Below are positions 1 through 6,741 of a stretch of DNA of 10,541 nucleotides, in pieces. The DNA comes from Bacilli bacterium (GTDB taxonomy: Bacteria; Bacillota_I; Bacilli_A; RF39; UBA660), in contig CAADZW010000152.1 in assembly GCA_900753645.1 (NCBI GenBank), positions 1 to 10,541 on the forward strand, in the 5' to 3' direction. The notes under the pieces were generated by a model. That model did not search any database, was not told where the DNA came from, and saw only the letters and a list, made by a program, of their open reading frames with translations. A program made the position numbers and the translations under genes. Every line of letters begins with the position of its first letter. Position 1 is the first letter of the stretch.

Positions 1-960
1 AGATTATACGGTGGTGATTTCATCGATTTAGGAAAAGGTGGCGAATTCGGAATGGTCAATCCATTAGAAATCGTCATGGATGCCGATGAAGATGAAATCA
101 AACAAGGTCTAGGATATACCGTTTTAACTAGAACTTTACAAACACTGAAAGCTTTTATCAAGTACTATGATCCTAGTATTGAAGAAGACACAACTAACAT
201 GTTTAGTGAAATCGTTCAAGACACTTATCGTCGTTTTGGAATCGATTTCACAACTGATTTTTCCAAATTAAATTCTAGTGATTATCCAACACTAAAAGAT
301 GTTTATGCGACAATTAAAGGTAAACTATTATCTATACCTGAAAAAACGCATGAAAAGGATATTTTAGAGAAATTAGAGTTAAAAATAAGACCGTTGGTAA
401 AAGAGTTACGTTATTACTTTGACGGTCATACGACTATCCAACCACAGAGTAATTTCATCGTATTTAATATTAAAGAATTAATGAATAGTGATAAAAACAT
501 AAGAAACGCTTTATTCTTTAATATATTAAAATATGCTTGGAGTTTAACTTTAAATCCAGATACAAACACAGTTTTAACAGTTGATGAGGCCCATGTTTTA
601 ATTTCTGGTAGCAATGTTTTAGGTGCTGATTTCTTAGGGCAAATCCAAAGACGTGCTAGAAAATATAACACAGGAACTATTATCATAACGCAACAACCTT
701 CAGATTTCAGTGACCCATCGGTTATTACACAAGGTAAAGCTATTTTTGATAATGCATCTTATTACTTAGTAATGGGATTAAAAAAGCAAGCTGTTGAAGA
801 CTTATCCAAACTAATTGATTTAAATGATAATGAAAAGGAAAGTATTAAGCGATACAACCAAGGAGAAGCTTTGTTTGTCTGTGGTAGTCGTAGAATGCGA
901 ATAAACATTATCGCTACTGAACAAGAATTAGATTCTTTCGGAAGTGGTGGCGGATTATAA
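1..960 (+). CDS. virB4: VirB4/TraE-type conjugation ATPase, C-terminal part (5' end outside window)
   Basis: The reading frame is open from base 1, so the gene enters from the left. The ATG at 52 is internal and should not be used as the start. The visible 319 residues are the C-terminal half of a VirB4-family ATPase, the cytoplasmic motor that powers assembly of and transport through conjugative T4SS channels. Support, counting residues from base 1: a GGDFIDLGKGG strand followed by VNPLEI (residues 19-24), typical of the segment after Walker A; a helical middle region; Walker B TVLTVDEAH with Asp195-Glu196 (bases 583-588); and a downstream arginine-rich RRARKYNTG followed by TIIITQQPSDF, the glutamine motif of this family. 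Walker A and the N-terminal domain lie upstream. The protein ends in a short glycine-rich tail (SFGSGGGL). The next T4SS gene starts 20 bp later, suggesting one transcript. The family call is secure; the exact subfamily is not determined. Confidence 0.93.
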   Translation, partial: RLYGGDFIDLGKGGEFGMVNPLEIVMDADEDEIKQGLGYTVLTRTLQTLKAFIKYYDPSIEEDTTNMFSEIVQDTYRRFGIDFTTDFSKLNSSDYPTLKDVYATIKGKLLSIPEKTHEKDILEKLELKIRPLVKELRYYFDGHTTIQPQSNFIVFNIKELMNSDKNIRNALFFNILKYAWSLTLNPDTNTVLTVDEAHVLISGSNVLGADFLGQIQRRARKYNTGTIIITQQPSDFSDPSVITQGKAIFDNASYYLVMGLKKQAVEDLSKLIDLNDNEKESIKRYNQGEALFVCGSRRMRINIIATEQELDSFGSGGGL

Positions 961-980
961 AATAATTGGTGGTGATGTAG

Positions 981-3299
981 ATGCCTAACGAACCTAACAA
1001 CGGTTACAATCCTCAAAACATACAAAATAATCAAAAAAAAGACAGTAAGATTCCTAAACAAGGGAATTTTTCTGCATTACCAAAAAATAATAATCAATTT
1101 AATAAGGGGTATAACCCTAATTTTGCTAATCATAACTTTAATACGCAACAAAACAACCTAAAACAGAACAATTTAAAACAGAACATTTTAAGAAAAAATA
1201 ATTTAACTAGTCAAACCAATATTGCTAAGGCAAGACAAGGTGTACAGCAATCAACTACAAACAGTGAAATATCCCAAGAAACAAGTGAAGAAAATGCAAC
1301 AAATAAAACTTCTAGTAGTCCAACAGATCAAGTTTTAGACAAAGTTAATCCTTTAAAAAAGTTTAATCCGCTTGGGTTATTTGGAAAGAAAAAGAAAAGT
1401 GAAGTTGAAGCCGAAGGTAGTGGCGAATTTGCGGTCAATCTAGGAAAAAAGATAATTCTGTTTGGTAGCAGTGCTACATTTGGTTTAGGTGGTTGTTTTT
1501 CATTGATTATTCTAGTGTGTGTCGTAACCATTATTCTAGCTCCATTGTTTTATGTTGGTGAACTAATTGCTAGTGCTGGTGATGCTATTTCAGATTTCGG
1601 TGAAAGATTAGGTAATTTTCTAACCTTTAGAGGTTGGTGTAGTGATAGTGAATGCCAAGAGACTGAACAAAACGATTTTTATGATAAAATAGTTGAAGTT
1701 TACGAAGACTATCAAAATGATTATAATGTCAAGCTAAACACTTCGTTATTGACAGCAACACTTACTTACATAGACCCTTTTACCACAACATCAAATGGCG
1801 AAGTAGAAAGCACATCTGAAGTAGAAGGCACATCTATAGGAGATATGACATCATCTAATCTTATTGATTTTAAAAAAAGTCGAAGGAAAGTAGAATTATT
1901 AGCTGAACAAATGGTCAGTGAAGACGAAAATGGTAATTGGCAACTCGATTTAGACCAATATCGGAAATATTTAGAAGATGAATTTGTTCGAAAATTTTAT
2001 TATGATAATAAAGAAGGATCGGCTGTCGATAACAAAGTAAAACAGACGGTTAATGAAATTTTTGCAAGAGCTTCAGCGTATGAGGGAACAAAAGAAGAAT
2101 TTGTGTATACAAAAACGTATGCATATTGCTCAGGGGTAACGGTTACTAGTCGTGACGGTACCATTGAAGGTACCTATTCACTTGAAGATTATGTTGCTGG
2201 CGTCGTCAGTGCGGAAGCTATGGCTGGATTAAGTCCTGAGGCCTATAAGGCTCAAGCTGTTGCAGCTAGAACAGCAACTTTAAAATTTACTAATAATTGT
2301 GAAAGAACGATCGAAAACAGTACTCGTAATCAAGTTTTTAAATGGCCAGCTAATGATTATGGTATCGAAGCAGCAGAGGCCACAAAAGGTCAAGTTATGA
2401 TTTACGATGGAGCTATTTTTGATACTCAATATGATTCTTATTGCTATAATGATAAAGATTGTGAATATGGTGAAGAAGATGGTAGGATGTATGTTATCTA
2501 TAAACGTTTGCCTACCGAAGAAACTCATAAAGTTTATCTAAGTCATGAATATGATATGCATGTCAACGGGGGGCATGGCCGCGGTATGAGCCAAGCTGCT
2601 TCTTATGAAATGGCTGACAATGGTTATACGTATGAAGAAATATTAAAATTTTTCTATTCCGATGGCGCAGAACTAGCTAATATGATCACTGTTGTTGGTA
2701 GCGAATATATCAGTACCAGTGGAACTATAGACGATAAAGAAGAATTATCCGATCGTTCTGATTATTACGCGCAAATGGGAACAGTAAATATTGGTGGGGA
2801 ATCATTTAATTTAGCTAATATTTACTCGAAAAATGCTGGCAATCTAGGGCAATGTGTTTGGTATGCCCAATCGCGAGCTTTGGAATTAATTTATAATTCT
2901 AATATGGATGATTTACAAAAAATCAAAGCATTAAAAGCGATAAGCGGAACTTATCGAAATGGTGAAGGATGGTATGATGCTGAAACATTAGATATATTTC
3001 CTAAAGTTACCGATCATACCTTACCAGTAGCAGGAGCTATTGTTTCTTGGAGTAGTAGCACTAGTCTAGGGGCAACTCATGAATATGGTCACGTTGCTAT
3101 AATAGAAAGTGTCGACTATGAAAATCAAACTGTCGTTATATCTGATGGTTGGAATTCCGAAGGTCCTCACGGTAGTGAAACTTGGGAAAATGTCAATTAC
3201 CGCATTAGAACTTTAACTTTTGCTGAAATATTAAATTATCGAACTGGATATACTTTTAACGGATATGTCTATATCCTAGGGCAAGGTGAAACAGTATGA
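981..3299 (+). CDS. Membrane-anchored SpoIID-CHAP peptidoglycan hydrolase of the conjugation module (VirB1-like role)
   Basis: This 772-residue protein probably opens the cell wall for the T4SS. Residues 1-125 are Asn/Gln/Lys-rich, disordered-looking and presumably cytoplasmic. A basic patch (GKKKK, 135-139) precedes a long hydrophobic stretch at about 157-193, and the rest would be extracellular. Residues about 383-565 form a SpoIID/amidase-enhancer domain: LEDYVAGVVSAE with candidate catalytic Glu412, then AYKAQAVAARTA, then GGHGRGMSQAAS near 530-541. Residues about 620-768 form a CHAP domain: GQCVWYA (Cys625), YGHVAIIE (His704) and SDGWN (Asp722/Asn725) supply the expected Cys-His-acid/amide residues. 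Extracellular Cys220/225, 383, 440 and 488/494 could form disulfides or bind metal. Start: GGTGAT at 971-976, 4 bp before the ATG. The gene ends in TGA overlapping the next ATG. Gram-positive conjugation hydrolases usually pair an SLT-type domain with CHAP or NlpC/P60, so SpoIID here looks like a substitution. Domain calls are strong; the role in conjugation is inferred from context. Confidence 0.9.
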   Translation: MPNEPNNGYNPQNIQNNQKKDSKIPKQGNFSALPKNNNQFNKGYNPNFANHNFNTQQNNLKQNNLKQNILRKNNLTSQTNIAKARQGVQQSTTNSEISQETSEENATNKTSSSPTDQVLDKVNPLKKFNPLGLFGKKKKSEVEAEGSGEFAVNLGKKIILFGSSATFGLGGCFSLIILVCVVTIILAPLFYVGELIASAGDAISDFGERLGNFLTFRGWCSDSECQETEQNDFYDKIVEVYEDYQNDYNVKLNTSLLTATLTYIDPFTTTSNGEVESTSEVEGTSIGDMTSSNLIDFKKSRRKVELLAEQMVSEDENGNWQLDLDQYRKYLEDEFVRKFYYDNKEGSAVDNKVKQTVNEIFARASAYEGTKEEFVYTKTYAYCSGVTVTSRDGTIEGTYSLEDYVAGVVSAEAMAGLSPEAYKAQAVAARTATLKFTNNCERTIENSTRNQVFKWPANDYGIEAAEATKGQVMIYDGAIFDTQYDSYCYNDKDCEYGEEDGRMYVIYKRLPTEETHKVYLSHEYDMHVNGGHGRGMSQAASYEMADNGYTYEEILKFFYSDGAELANMITVVGSEYISTSGTIDDKEELSDRSDYYAQMGTVNIGGESFNLANIYSKNAGNLGQCVWYAQSRALELIYNSNMDDLQKIKALKAISGTYRNGEGWYDAETLDIFPKVTDHTLPVAGAIVSWSSSTSLGATHEYGHVAIIESVDYENQTVVISDGWNSEGPHGSETWENVNYRIRTLTFAEILNYRTGYTFNGYVYILGQGETV
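1149..1205 (+). repeat. Imperfect 15-bp tandem repeat encoding Q-N-N-L-K pentapeptides
   Basis: Nearly four copies of a 15-bp unit encode QNNLK, QNNLK, QNILR and KNNL (residues 57-75 of the SpoIID-CHAP protein). The third-position differences (AAC/AAT, CTA/TTA) show the copies have diverged. The repeat lies in the low-complexity cytoplasmic tail and probably varies in copy number between relatives. Confidence 0.75.
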
Positions 3300-3970
3300 A
3301 AAAACTAATATGTGTGCTTATTTTAGTGTTATTTTTAACTGGCTGTGATGTATCATATAGATTAGAATTCATCGACGATGATTTAACAGAGACGATCAAT
3401 TTAACAATTCCGACAAGTGAAGAAAACAAAATCAATCAACTTAAAAATTCGCAAATTTATGCAATTAATAATAGCATTAGTCAGCAGTTATATAATGTAG
3501 ATTACAATCAAGGCTTATTCAATTTCAATGCACAATATATTTATACATATAGTAAAGAAAGTTTTAGACATGCCCTTTATGCTAATGAATGTTTTGAAGC
3601 CTTTAGCTTCGCACAACAAGATAATAATTATATTTTATCAACTAGTGAAGGATTCAAATGTATGTCGTTATACTACTATTTTGCAGATAATGTCAACATC
3701 GAAATTAAAACTAACCATGTAGTTATTGAAAACAATGCCGATCAAGTTGTCGATAATACATACATTTGGAATATCAACAATGAAAACGCTGACTCAAAGA
3801 AAATATATATTAAATTCGGCGAAGTAAATGAAAGAAATTTTTTTGAGAAAATTCTCGATTTTATTAAAGAAAATAAGACTATGGTAATTATTGTTGGGAT
3901 TGTAGTCTTAGGTGGAACTGTAACAGTCATTTATATCGTTATAGTTAGTAAAAAAAATAATGAAATTTAG
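3296..3970 (+). CDS. Putative lipoprotein with an additional C-terminal transmembrane anchor, T4SS-associated
   Basis: The 224-residue product starts with a lipoprotein signal peptide: MKK, a hydrophobic core, and the lipobox LTGC with Cys17 as the lipidated residue. The body (18-190) is beta-rich in appearance, with many aromatic and polar residues and two cysteines (99 and 122) that could pair outside the cell. Residues about 195-217 form a second hydrophobic helix followed by a KK tail, so the mature protein would be tethered at both ends. The segment near 145-175 (NNADQVVDNTYIWNI, then a KKIYIKF strand) resembles the end of LppM/DUF3153-type lipoprotein domains, which often have this same anchor layout; that match is from memory and tentative. 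The ATG overlaps the stop of the hydrolase gene (ATGA) and is preceded by AGGTGA at 3284-3289, so the two are probably translationally coupled. Its place between VirB1-like and VirD4 genes suggests a surface or channel component. The specific function is unknown. Confidence 0.85.
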   Translation: MKKLICVLILVLFLTGCDVSYRLEFIDDDLTETINLTIPTSEENKINQLKNSQIYAINNSISQQLYNVDYNQGLFNFNAQYIYTYSKESFRHALYANECFEAFSFAQQDNNYILSTSEGFKCMSLYYYFADNVNIEIKTNHVVIENNADQVVDNTYIWNINNENADSKKIYIKFGEVNERNFFEKILDFIKENKTMVIIVGIVVLGGTVTVIYIVIVSKKNNEI

Positions 3971-3979
3971 TCAATAATG

Positions 3980-3988
3980 TGTTATACT
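3980..3988 (+). promoter_or_regulatory. Possible extended -10 promoter for the coupling-protein gene
   Basis: TGTTATACT matches TGnTATAAT with one mismatch in the hexamer. It lies in the 51-bp gap before the virD4-like gene and would give a leader of about 27 nt carrying the GAGGTGA ribosome binding site (4009-4015). No good -35 box is seen, so this may only supplement read-through from the upstream operon. Confidence 0.35.
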
Positions 3989-4021
3989 GTTATGTAGTGG
4001 ATGATTATGAGGTGAAATAAT

Positions 4022-6118
4022 ATGAAACTAAAGTTTAAGGCAAGTGCAAAGGATTATTTGATTTTTGTTATTTTTGCCATATTTTTGCTATATTTTGTAG
4101 CAATAGCTGTATTAAATTTGGCAAGTTTTGCTGCTGATGGTGTTTTTCACGGCTTAAATCCAATGCCAGCTTTTTCTAAAGAATACATAATTCCAACTAT
4201 TGTGGGGTATGTTTTTGCTTTAGTTTTCATCATAACTAGTGTTTCTTCTTATTTCTTTGAACGTGATAAAGGTATTGGTATCAGTACTGGCGCTAAAGAA
4301 GAAAAAGGTTACGCTAGATGGGCCGATGAAAAAGAATTTAAAAAACAAAAAGATATTCATAAAATTTTACCAAATCAAGAAACAAGTGAATATGCCGGCA
4401 TTCCTTTAATCAACAATGGTAAAGAAATTTGGGTTGATTCTGGGGAATATCATAACCTTATATTAGGAGCAACTGGATCAGGTAAAACACAAACTATGGT
4501 TCAGCCAATGGTTCGTATTTTAGCTAAAAAAGGCGAAACGATGATTATTACCGATCCAAAGGGTGAAATTTATGAGAACAATGCTGAAATGTTAAAAGAT
4601 AAAGGTTATAATGTCGTACTACTTAATTTTCGTGATCCACAAAAAGGTAGTGCTTGGAATCCACTTAGTTTACCATACGAATTATATAAAAATGGTAATA
4701 AAGATAAAGCTAATGAATTGTTGGATGATTTAGCAATGAACATCCTTTATGATGAAAAAGCACAGAACCAAGATCCTTTCTGGGAAAAAACCTCAGCTGA
4801 TTATTTTACTGGGTTAGCGTTAGCTTTATTTGAAGATGCCAAAGAAGATGAAATAAATTTAAATACGATTAATTTGATGACAACAGTTGGTGAAGAAAAA
4901 TTAGGAAACACGACTTATATTAAAGAATATTTTAATTATAAAGATAAAGCTAGTCCTGCTTATATTAATGTTTCTTCAACTATTATGGCACCTAGCGATA
5001 CTAAAAGTAGTATTTTATCAGTTTTCAAACAAAAAATAAAATTATTCTCTTCAAGAGAAAATTTGTCGGAAATGCTAAGTCATAGTGATTTCGACTTGAA
5101 AGATATTGGTAGAAAGAAAACAGCTGTTTTCCTCGTTATTCAAGATGAGAAAAAAACATATCATTCATTGGTTACGATCTTTATTAAACAATGTTATGAA
5201 ACTTTGATTGATATTGCTCAAGAGTCAGGTGGTAAATTACCTTTTAAGACAAACTTTATTTTAGATGAGTTTGCTAATATGCCACCTTTGAAAGATGTTA
5301 CAACGATGGTAACTGCTGCGCGAAGTAGAAATATTAGATTTACTTTTATCATTCAAAACTTTGCTCAATTATATCAAGTTTACGGAAAAGAAAACGGTGA
5401 AACAATTAAAGGAAACTGCGGTAATATAGTTTACCTTATCAGTAGTGAACTAGCTTCACTGGAGGAAATTAGTAAATTATGTGGGGAAGTTAAGTCAAAA
5501 GAAAAAGACAAGACTGCCAGCACTCCTTTAGTTACCGTTAGTGACTTACAAAGATTACCTGAAAATACAATTATTGTTTTACGAATCAGATCGATGCCTT
5601 TTAAAACGAGGGTTGTCCCTGATTGGAAGATTCAAAAAGAAGGTAAATGGGGTAAAACCTATCCTAAAGCTTCTTATCCTGAAAGAAAAAAACAAGAAAT
5701 TAAATTATTTGATTTGAAAGCTTATGTCGATCAAAAAAGAGAAGCTAAATTAAATGAAATGATATCTTCATTTAATGGACCTTCTATTCCACCTATTGCT
5801 CCTAGACAACAAAGAACGGTTGAAAATCAGCCTAAAATTGTTCCACCGATTAAAGAGGATAGTTTTGATATCGATGCTTTAGTTAAGAGAATCGACGCAA
5901 AAATAGCTGAATTGGAAGAACAAGAAAAATTAGAACAATTAGCCAAAGCACAAGGTGAAAAACAAGAGATTAATGAGCCAGTTGTTGAAAGTGAAACTTC
6001 TACCGTTTCACAACCAATGGAACCAAAGATCGAATTAAAAGAAGAAGAAAATAAAGTAATTAATGGCGTTACTGACGATCAATTCTTTGATGATTTCTTC
6101 AACGATGAAGATGAATAA
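4022..6118 (+). CDS. virD4: VirD4/TraG-type type IV coupling protein
   Basis: This 698-residue ATPase would sit at the cytoplasmic entrance of the channel and hand DNA-relaxase or protein substrates to it. Two N-terminal membrane helices (about 11-35 and 55-79) precede YARWADEKEF (97-106), typical of TraG-family proteins. Walker A is GATGSGKT (149-156, Lys155), followed by IITDPKGE (175-182). Walker B is FILDEFANM (412-420, Asp415-Glu416), followed by the TAARSRNIRFTFIIQNFAQL block. The SPAYINVSSTIMAPSDTKSS segment fits the helical all-alpha domain region. After about residue 560 there is a long hydrophilic tail: a proline-rich linker, a predicted coiled coil (about 613-645) and a very acidic end (DDQFFDDFFNDEDE). 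Such tails in coupling proteins often recognise substrate; that role is inference here. Start: GAGGTGA at 4009-4015, 6 bp before the ATG. It follows the lipoprotein gene by 51 bp and is closed by a terminator directly at its stop codon. Confidence 0.95.
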   Translation: MKLKFKASAKDYLIFVIFAIFLLYFVAIAVLNLASFAADGVFHGLNPMPAFSKEYIIPTIVGYVFALVFIITSVSSYFFERDKGIGISTGAKEEKGYARWADEKEFKKQKDIHKILPNQETSEYAGIPLINNGKEIWVDSGEYHNLILGATGSGKTQTMVQPMVRILAKKGETMIITDPKGEIYENNAEMLKDKGYNVVLLNFRDPQKGSAWNPLSLPYELYKNGNKDKANELLDDLAMNILYDEKAQNQDPFWEKTSADYFTGLALALFEDAKEDEINLNTINLMTTVGEEKLGNTTYIKEYFNYKDKASPAYINVSSTIMAPSDTKSSILSVFKQKIKLFSSRENLSEMLSHSDFDLKDIGRKKTAVFLVIQDEKKTYHSLVTIFIKQCYETLIDIAQESGGKLPFKTNFILDEFANMPPLKDVTTMVTAARSRNIRFTFIIQNFAQLYQVYGKENGETIKGNCGNIVYLISSELASLEEISKLCGEVKSKEKDKTASTPLVTVSDLQRLPENTIIVLRIRSMPFKTRVVPDWKIQKEGKWGKTYPKASYPERKKQEIKLFDLKAYVDQKREAKLNEMISSFNGPSIPPIAPRQQRTVENQPKIVPPIKEDSFDIDALVKRIDAKIAELEEQEKLEQLAKAQGEKQEINEPVVESETSTVSQPMEPKIELKEEENKVINGVTDDQFFDDFFNDEDE

Positions 6119-6151
6119 ATTAAACCCTTTAAATTTAAAGGGTTTAATTTT
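6117..6151 (+). terminator. Palindromic intrinsic terminator ending the T4SS module
   Basis: A perfect inverted repeat spans 6117-6150, centred between 6133 and 6134. It contains ACCC/GGGT in AT-rich arms, with AAATTT at the centre acting as the loop, and runs into TTTT (6148-6151). It begins inside the TAA stop codon of the coupling-protein gene. The AT-rich arms give U- or A-rich flanks on both strands, so it could act in both directions. Confidence 0.85.
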
Positions 6152-6197
6152 GTACCAATTCCTATAAAATTAAATAATAATACACATAATAATATAG

Positions 6198-6251
6198 TTT
6201 ATTAATTACAGTTTTAATGATGAAGAGTAGTTTTATTACCTTTATTAATTA
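6198..6251 (+). repeat. Pair of 11-bp direct repeats in the spacer before the rhodanese gene
   Basis: TTTATTAATTA occurs at 6198-6208 and again at 6241-6251. The second copy lies where the -35 region of the putative rhodanese promoter would be and continues into the palindrome TTAATTAA (6245-6252). The sequence is low complexity, so chance is a serious alternative to an operator. Nothing else recognisable is seen in the 6152-6285 spacer. Confidence 0.35.
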
Positions 6252-6263
6252 ACGCCTATTACA

Positions 6264-6269
6264 TATAAT
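6264..6269 (+). promoter_or_regulatory. Consensus -10 box upstream of the rhodanese gene
   Basis: TATAAT lies 16 bp before the ATG. The hexamer 17 bp upstream (TTTATT, 6241-6246) is a poor -35 box. If this -10 is used, the transcript would start about 6276, within the ribosome binding site, giving a leader of only about 10 nt. A promoter is expected here because a terminator lies just upstream. Confidence 0.5.
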
Positions 6270-6274
6270 GTTGT

Positions 6275-6281
6275 AGGGTGG
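6275..6281 (+). promoter_or_regulatory. Ribosome binding site deciding the rhodanese start
   Basis: AGGGTGG lies 4 bp before the ATG at 6286 and 10 bp before a second in-frame ATG at 6292. The other genes here have 4-6 bp spacing (for example AGGTGG before 8370), which favours 6286. Confidence 0.6.
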
Positions 6282-6285
6282 TTAT

Positions 6286-6573
6286 ATGGTAATGAATATC
6301 ACAATAAAAGATTTACTAGCCAAGAATAACATCAACATTATCGATATTCGTAGTGTAGAGAAATATAATGATAATCATATTCCTGGTGCTAAAAATATAC
6401 CCATGCTTCTTTTGTTAAGTGATCCTAGTAAATATATAAATATAAATGAAGAATATTATATATATTGCCAATGTGGTAAAAGCAGTCTTAAAGTTTGCCG
6501 AATCTTAGCTAGCAAAGGGTATAAAGTTTATAACGTAGTTCGTGGTTATGAGGGATGGTTATTAGAAAAATAA
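6286..6573 (+). CDS. Single-domain rhodanese-like sulfurtransferase
   Basis: A 95-residue cytoplasmic protein consisting of one rhodanese domain and nothing else. Such proteins carry sulfur as a persulfide on an active-site cysteine, for thiosulfate or polysulfide handling or for delivery to biosynthetic enzymes. Visible signatures are IIDIRSVEKY (18-27), the NDNHIPGAKNIP block (28-39), the active-site loop YCQCGKSS with candidate catalytic Cys61, and the C-terminal GYKVYNVVRGYEGW. The loop departs from the usual CxxGxRS: the expected Arg is Ser66, and an extra Cys63 sits two residues after the catalytic one, with Cys71 nearby. The physiological acceptor cannot be inferred. The gene has its own putative promoter and is isolated by terminators on both sides, so it is probably monocistronic. 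It is unlikely to belong to the conjugation module, though its position next to it leaves that open. Confidence 0.9.
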   Translation: MVMNITIKDLLAKNNINIIDIRSVEKYNDNHIPGAKNIPMLLLLSDPSKYININEEYYIYCQCGKSSLKVCRILASKGYKVYNVVRGYEGWLLEK

Positions 6574-6602
6574 AATCAGAATCTTATGATTTTGATTTTT
6601 TT
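6572..6602 (+). terminator. Intrinsic terminator after the rhodanese gene
   Basis: A 12-bp stem (6572-6583 with 6588-6599, one G-U pair, TTAT loop) starts within the TAA stop codon and is followed by a T run to 6602. The A-rich upstream flank means it could also stop transcripts on the other strand. Confidence 0.85.
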
Positions 6603-6663
6603 GATTAACCTAATTATATCACTTGAATTATTATTTTATATATAATTGTTTCACATCTGTTTT

Positions 6664-6693
6664 TTGACAAAAAAATATAGTAATCTTTATACG
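6664..6693 (+). promoter_or_regulatory. Candidate sigma-A promoter for the rmuC-rnr operon (distal)
   Basis: A perfect -35 box TTGACA (6664-6669) is followed after 18 bp by TATACG (6688-6693), a moderate -10 box. Transcription would begin near 6700, giving a leader of about 46 nt. The rest of the 6603-6745 spacer is AT-rich, with no gene or RNA recognised. Confidence 0.5.
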
Positions 6694-6720
6694 ATTCATC
6701 TTTTTTCTTCATTTGAAATA

Positions 6721-6729
6721 TGTTATAAT
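6721..6729 (+). promoter_or_regulatory. Candidate extended -10 promoter for the rmuC-rnr operon (proximal)
   Basis: TGTTATAAT is a perfect extended -10 element (TGnTATAAT) with no clear -35 box. It lies 16 bp before the rmuC ATG, the same distance as the TATAAT before the rhodanese gene, and would give a leader of about 10 nt. It competes with, or supplements, the TTGACA promoter upstream. Confidence 0.5.
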
Positions 6730-6732
6730 TGA

Positions 6733-6741
6733 AGTGGTGAT
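6733..6741 (+). promoter_or_regulatory. Ribosome binding site fixing the rmuC start at 6746
   Basis: AGTGGTGAT ends 4 bp before the ATG at 6746. The longer reading with a TTG start at 6713 has no ribosome binding site and would put both the TATAAT box and this site inside the coding region, so the ATG is preferred. Confidence 0.75.

Noticed and set aside
52..960. VirB4-like gene starting at the ATG at 52
   Set aside because: The frame is open to base 1 and the family's conserved blocks begin before the ATG, so this is an internal methionine of a gene entering from outside.
426..1061. Minus-strand open frames opposite virB4 and the junction with the hydrolase gene (426-686, 762-1061)
   Set aside because: They lie antisense to strongly conserved coding sequence, have low-complexity hydrophobic translations and show no family motif.
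1328..2528. Minus-strand open frames opposite the SpoIID-CHAP gene
   Set aside because: Shadows of a well-supported + strand gene; no start signals or recognisable domains.
981..3299. Treating the SpoIID-domain protein as the sporulation gene spoIID
   Set aside because: Length, N-terminal tail, fused CHAP domain and T4SS neighbours differ from sporulation SpoIID; only the catalytic domain is shared.
3528..3930. Alternative frames on both strands within the lipoprotein gene
   Set aside because: The lipoprotein frame has a signal peptide, lipobox, ribosome binding site and coupling to its neighbour; the others have none of these.
6603..6663. Minus-strand TGATATAAT extended -10 element near 6613-6621
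   Set aside because: No gene lies to its left on the minus strand, the -35 region is poor, and transcripts would meet the rhodanese terminator hairpin in reverse.
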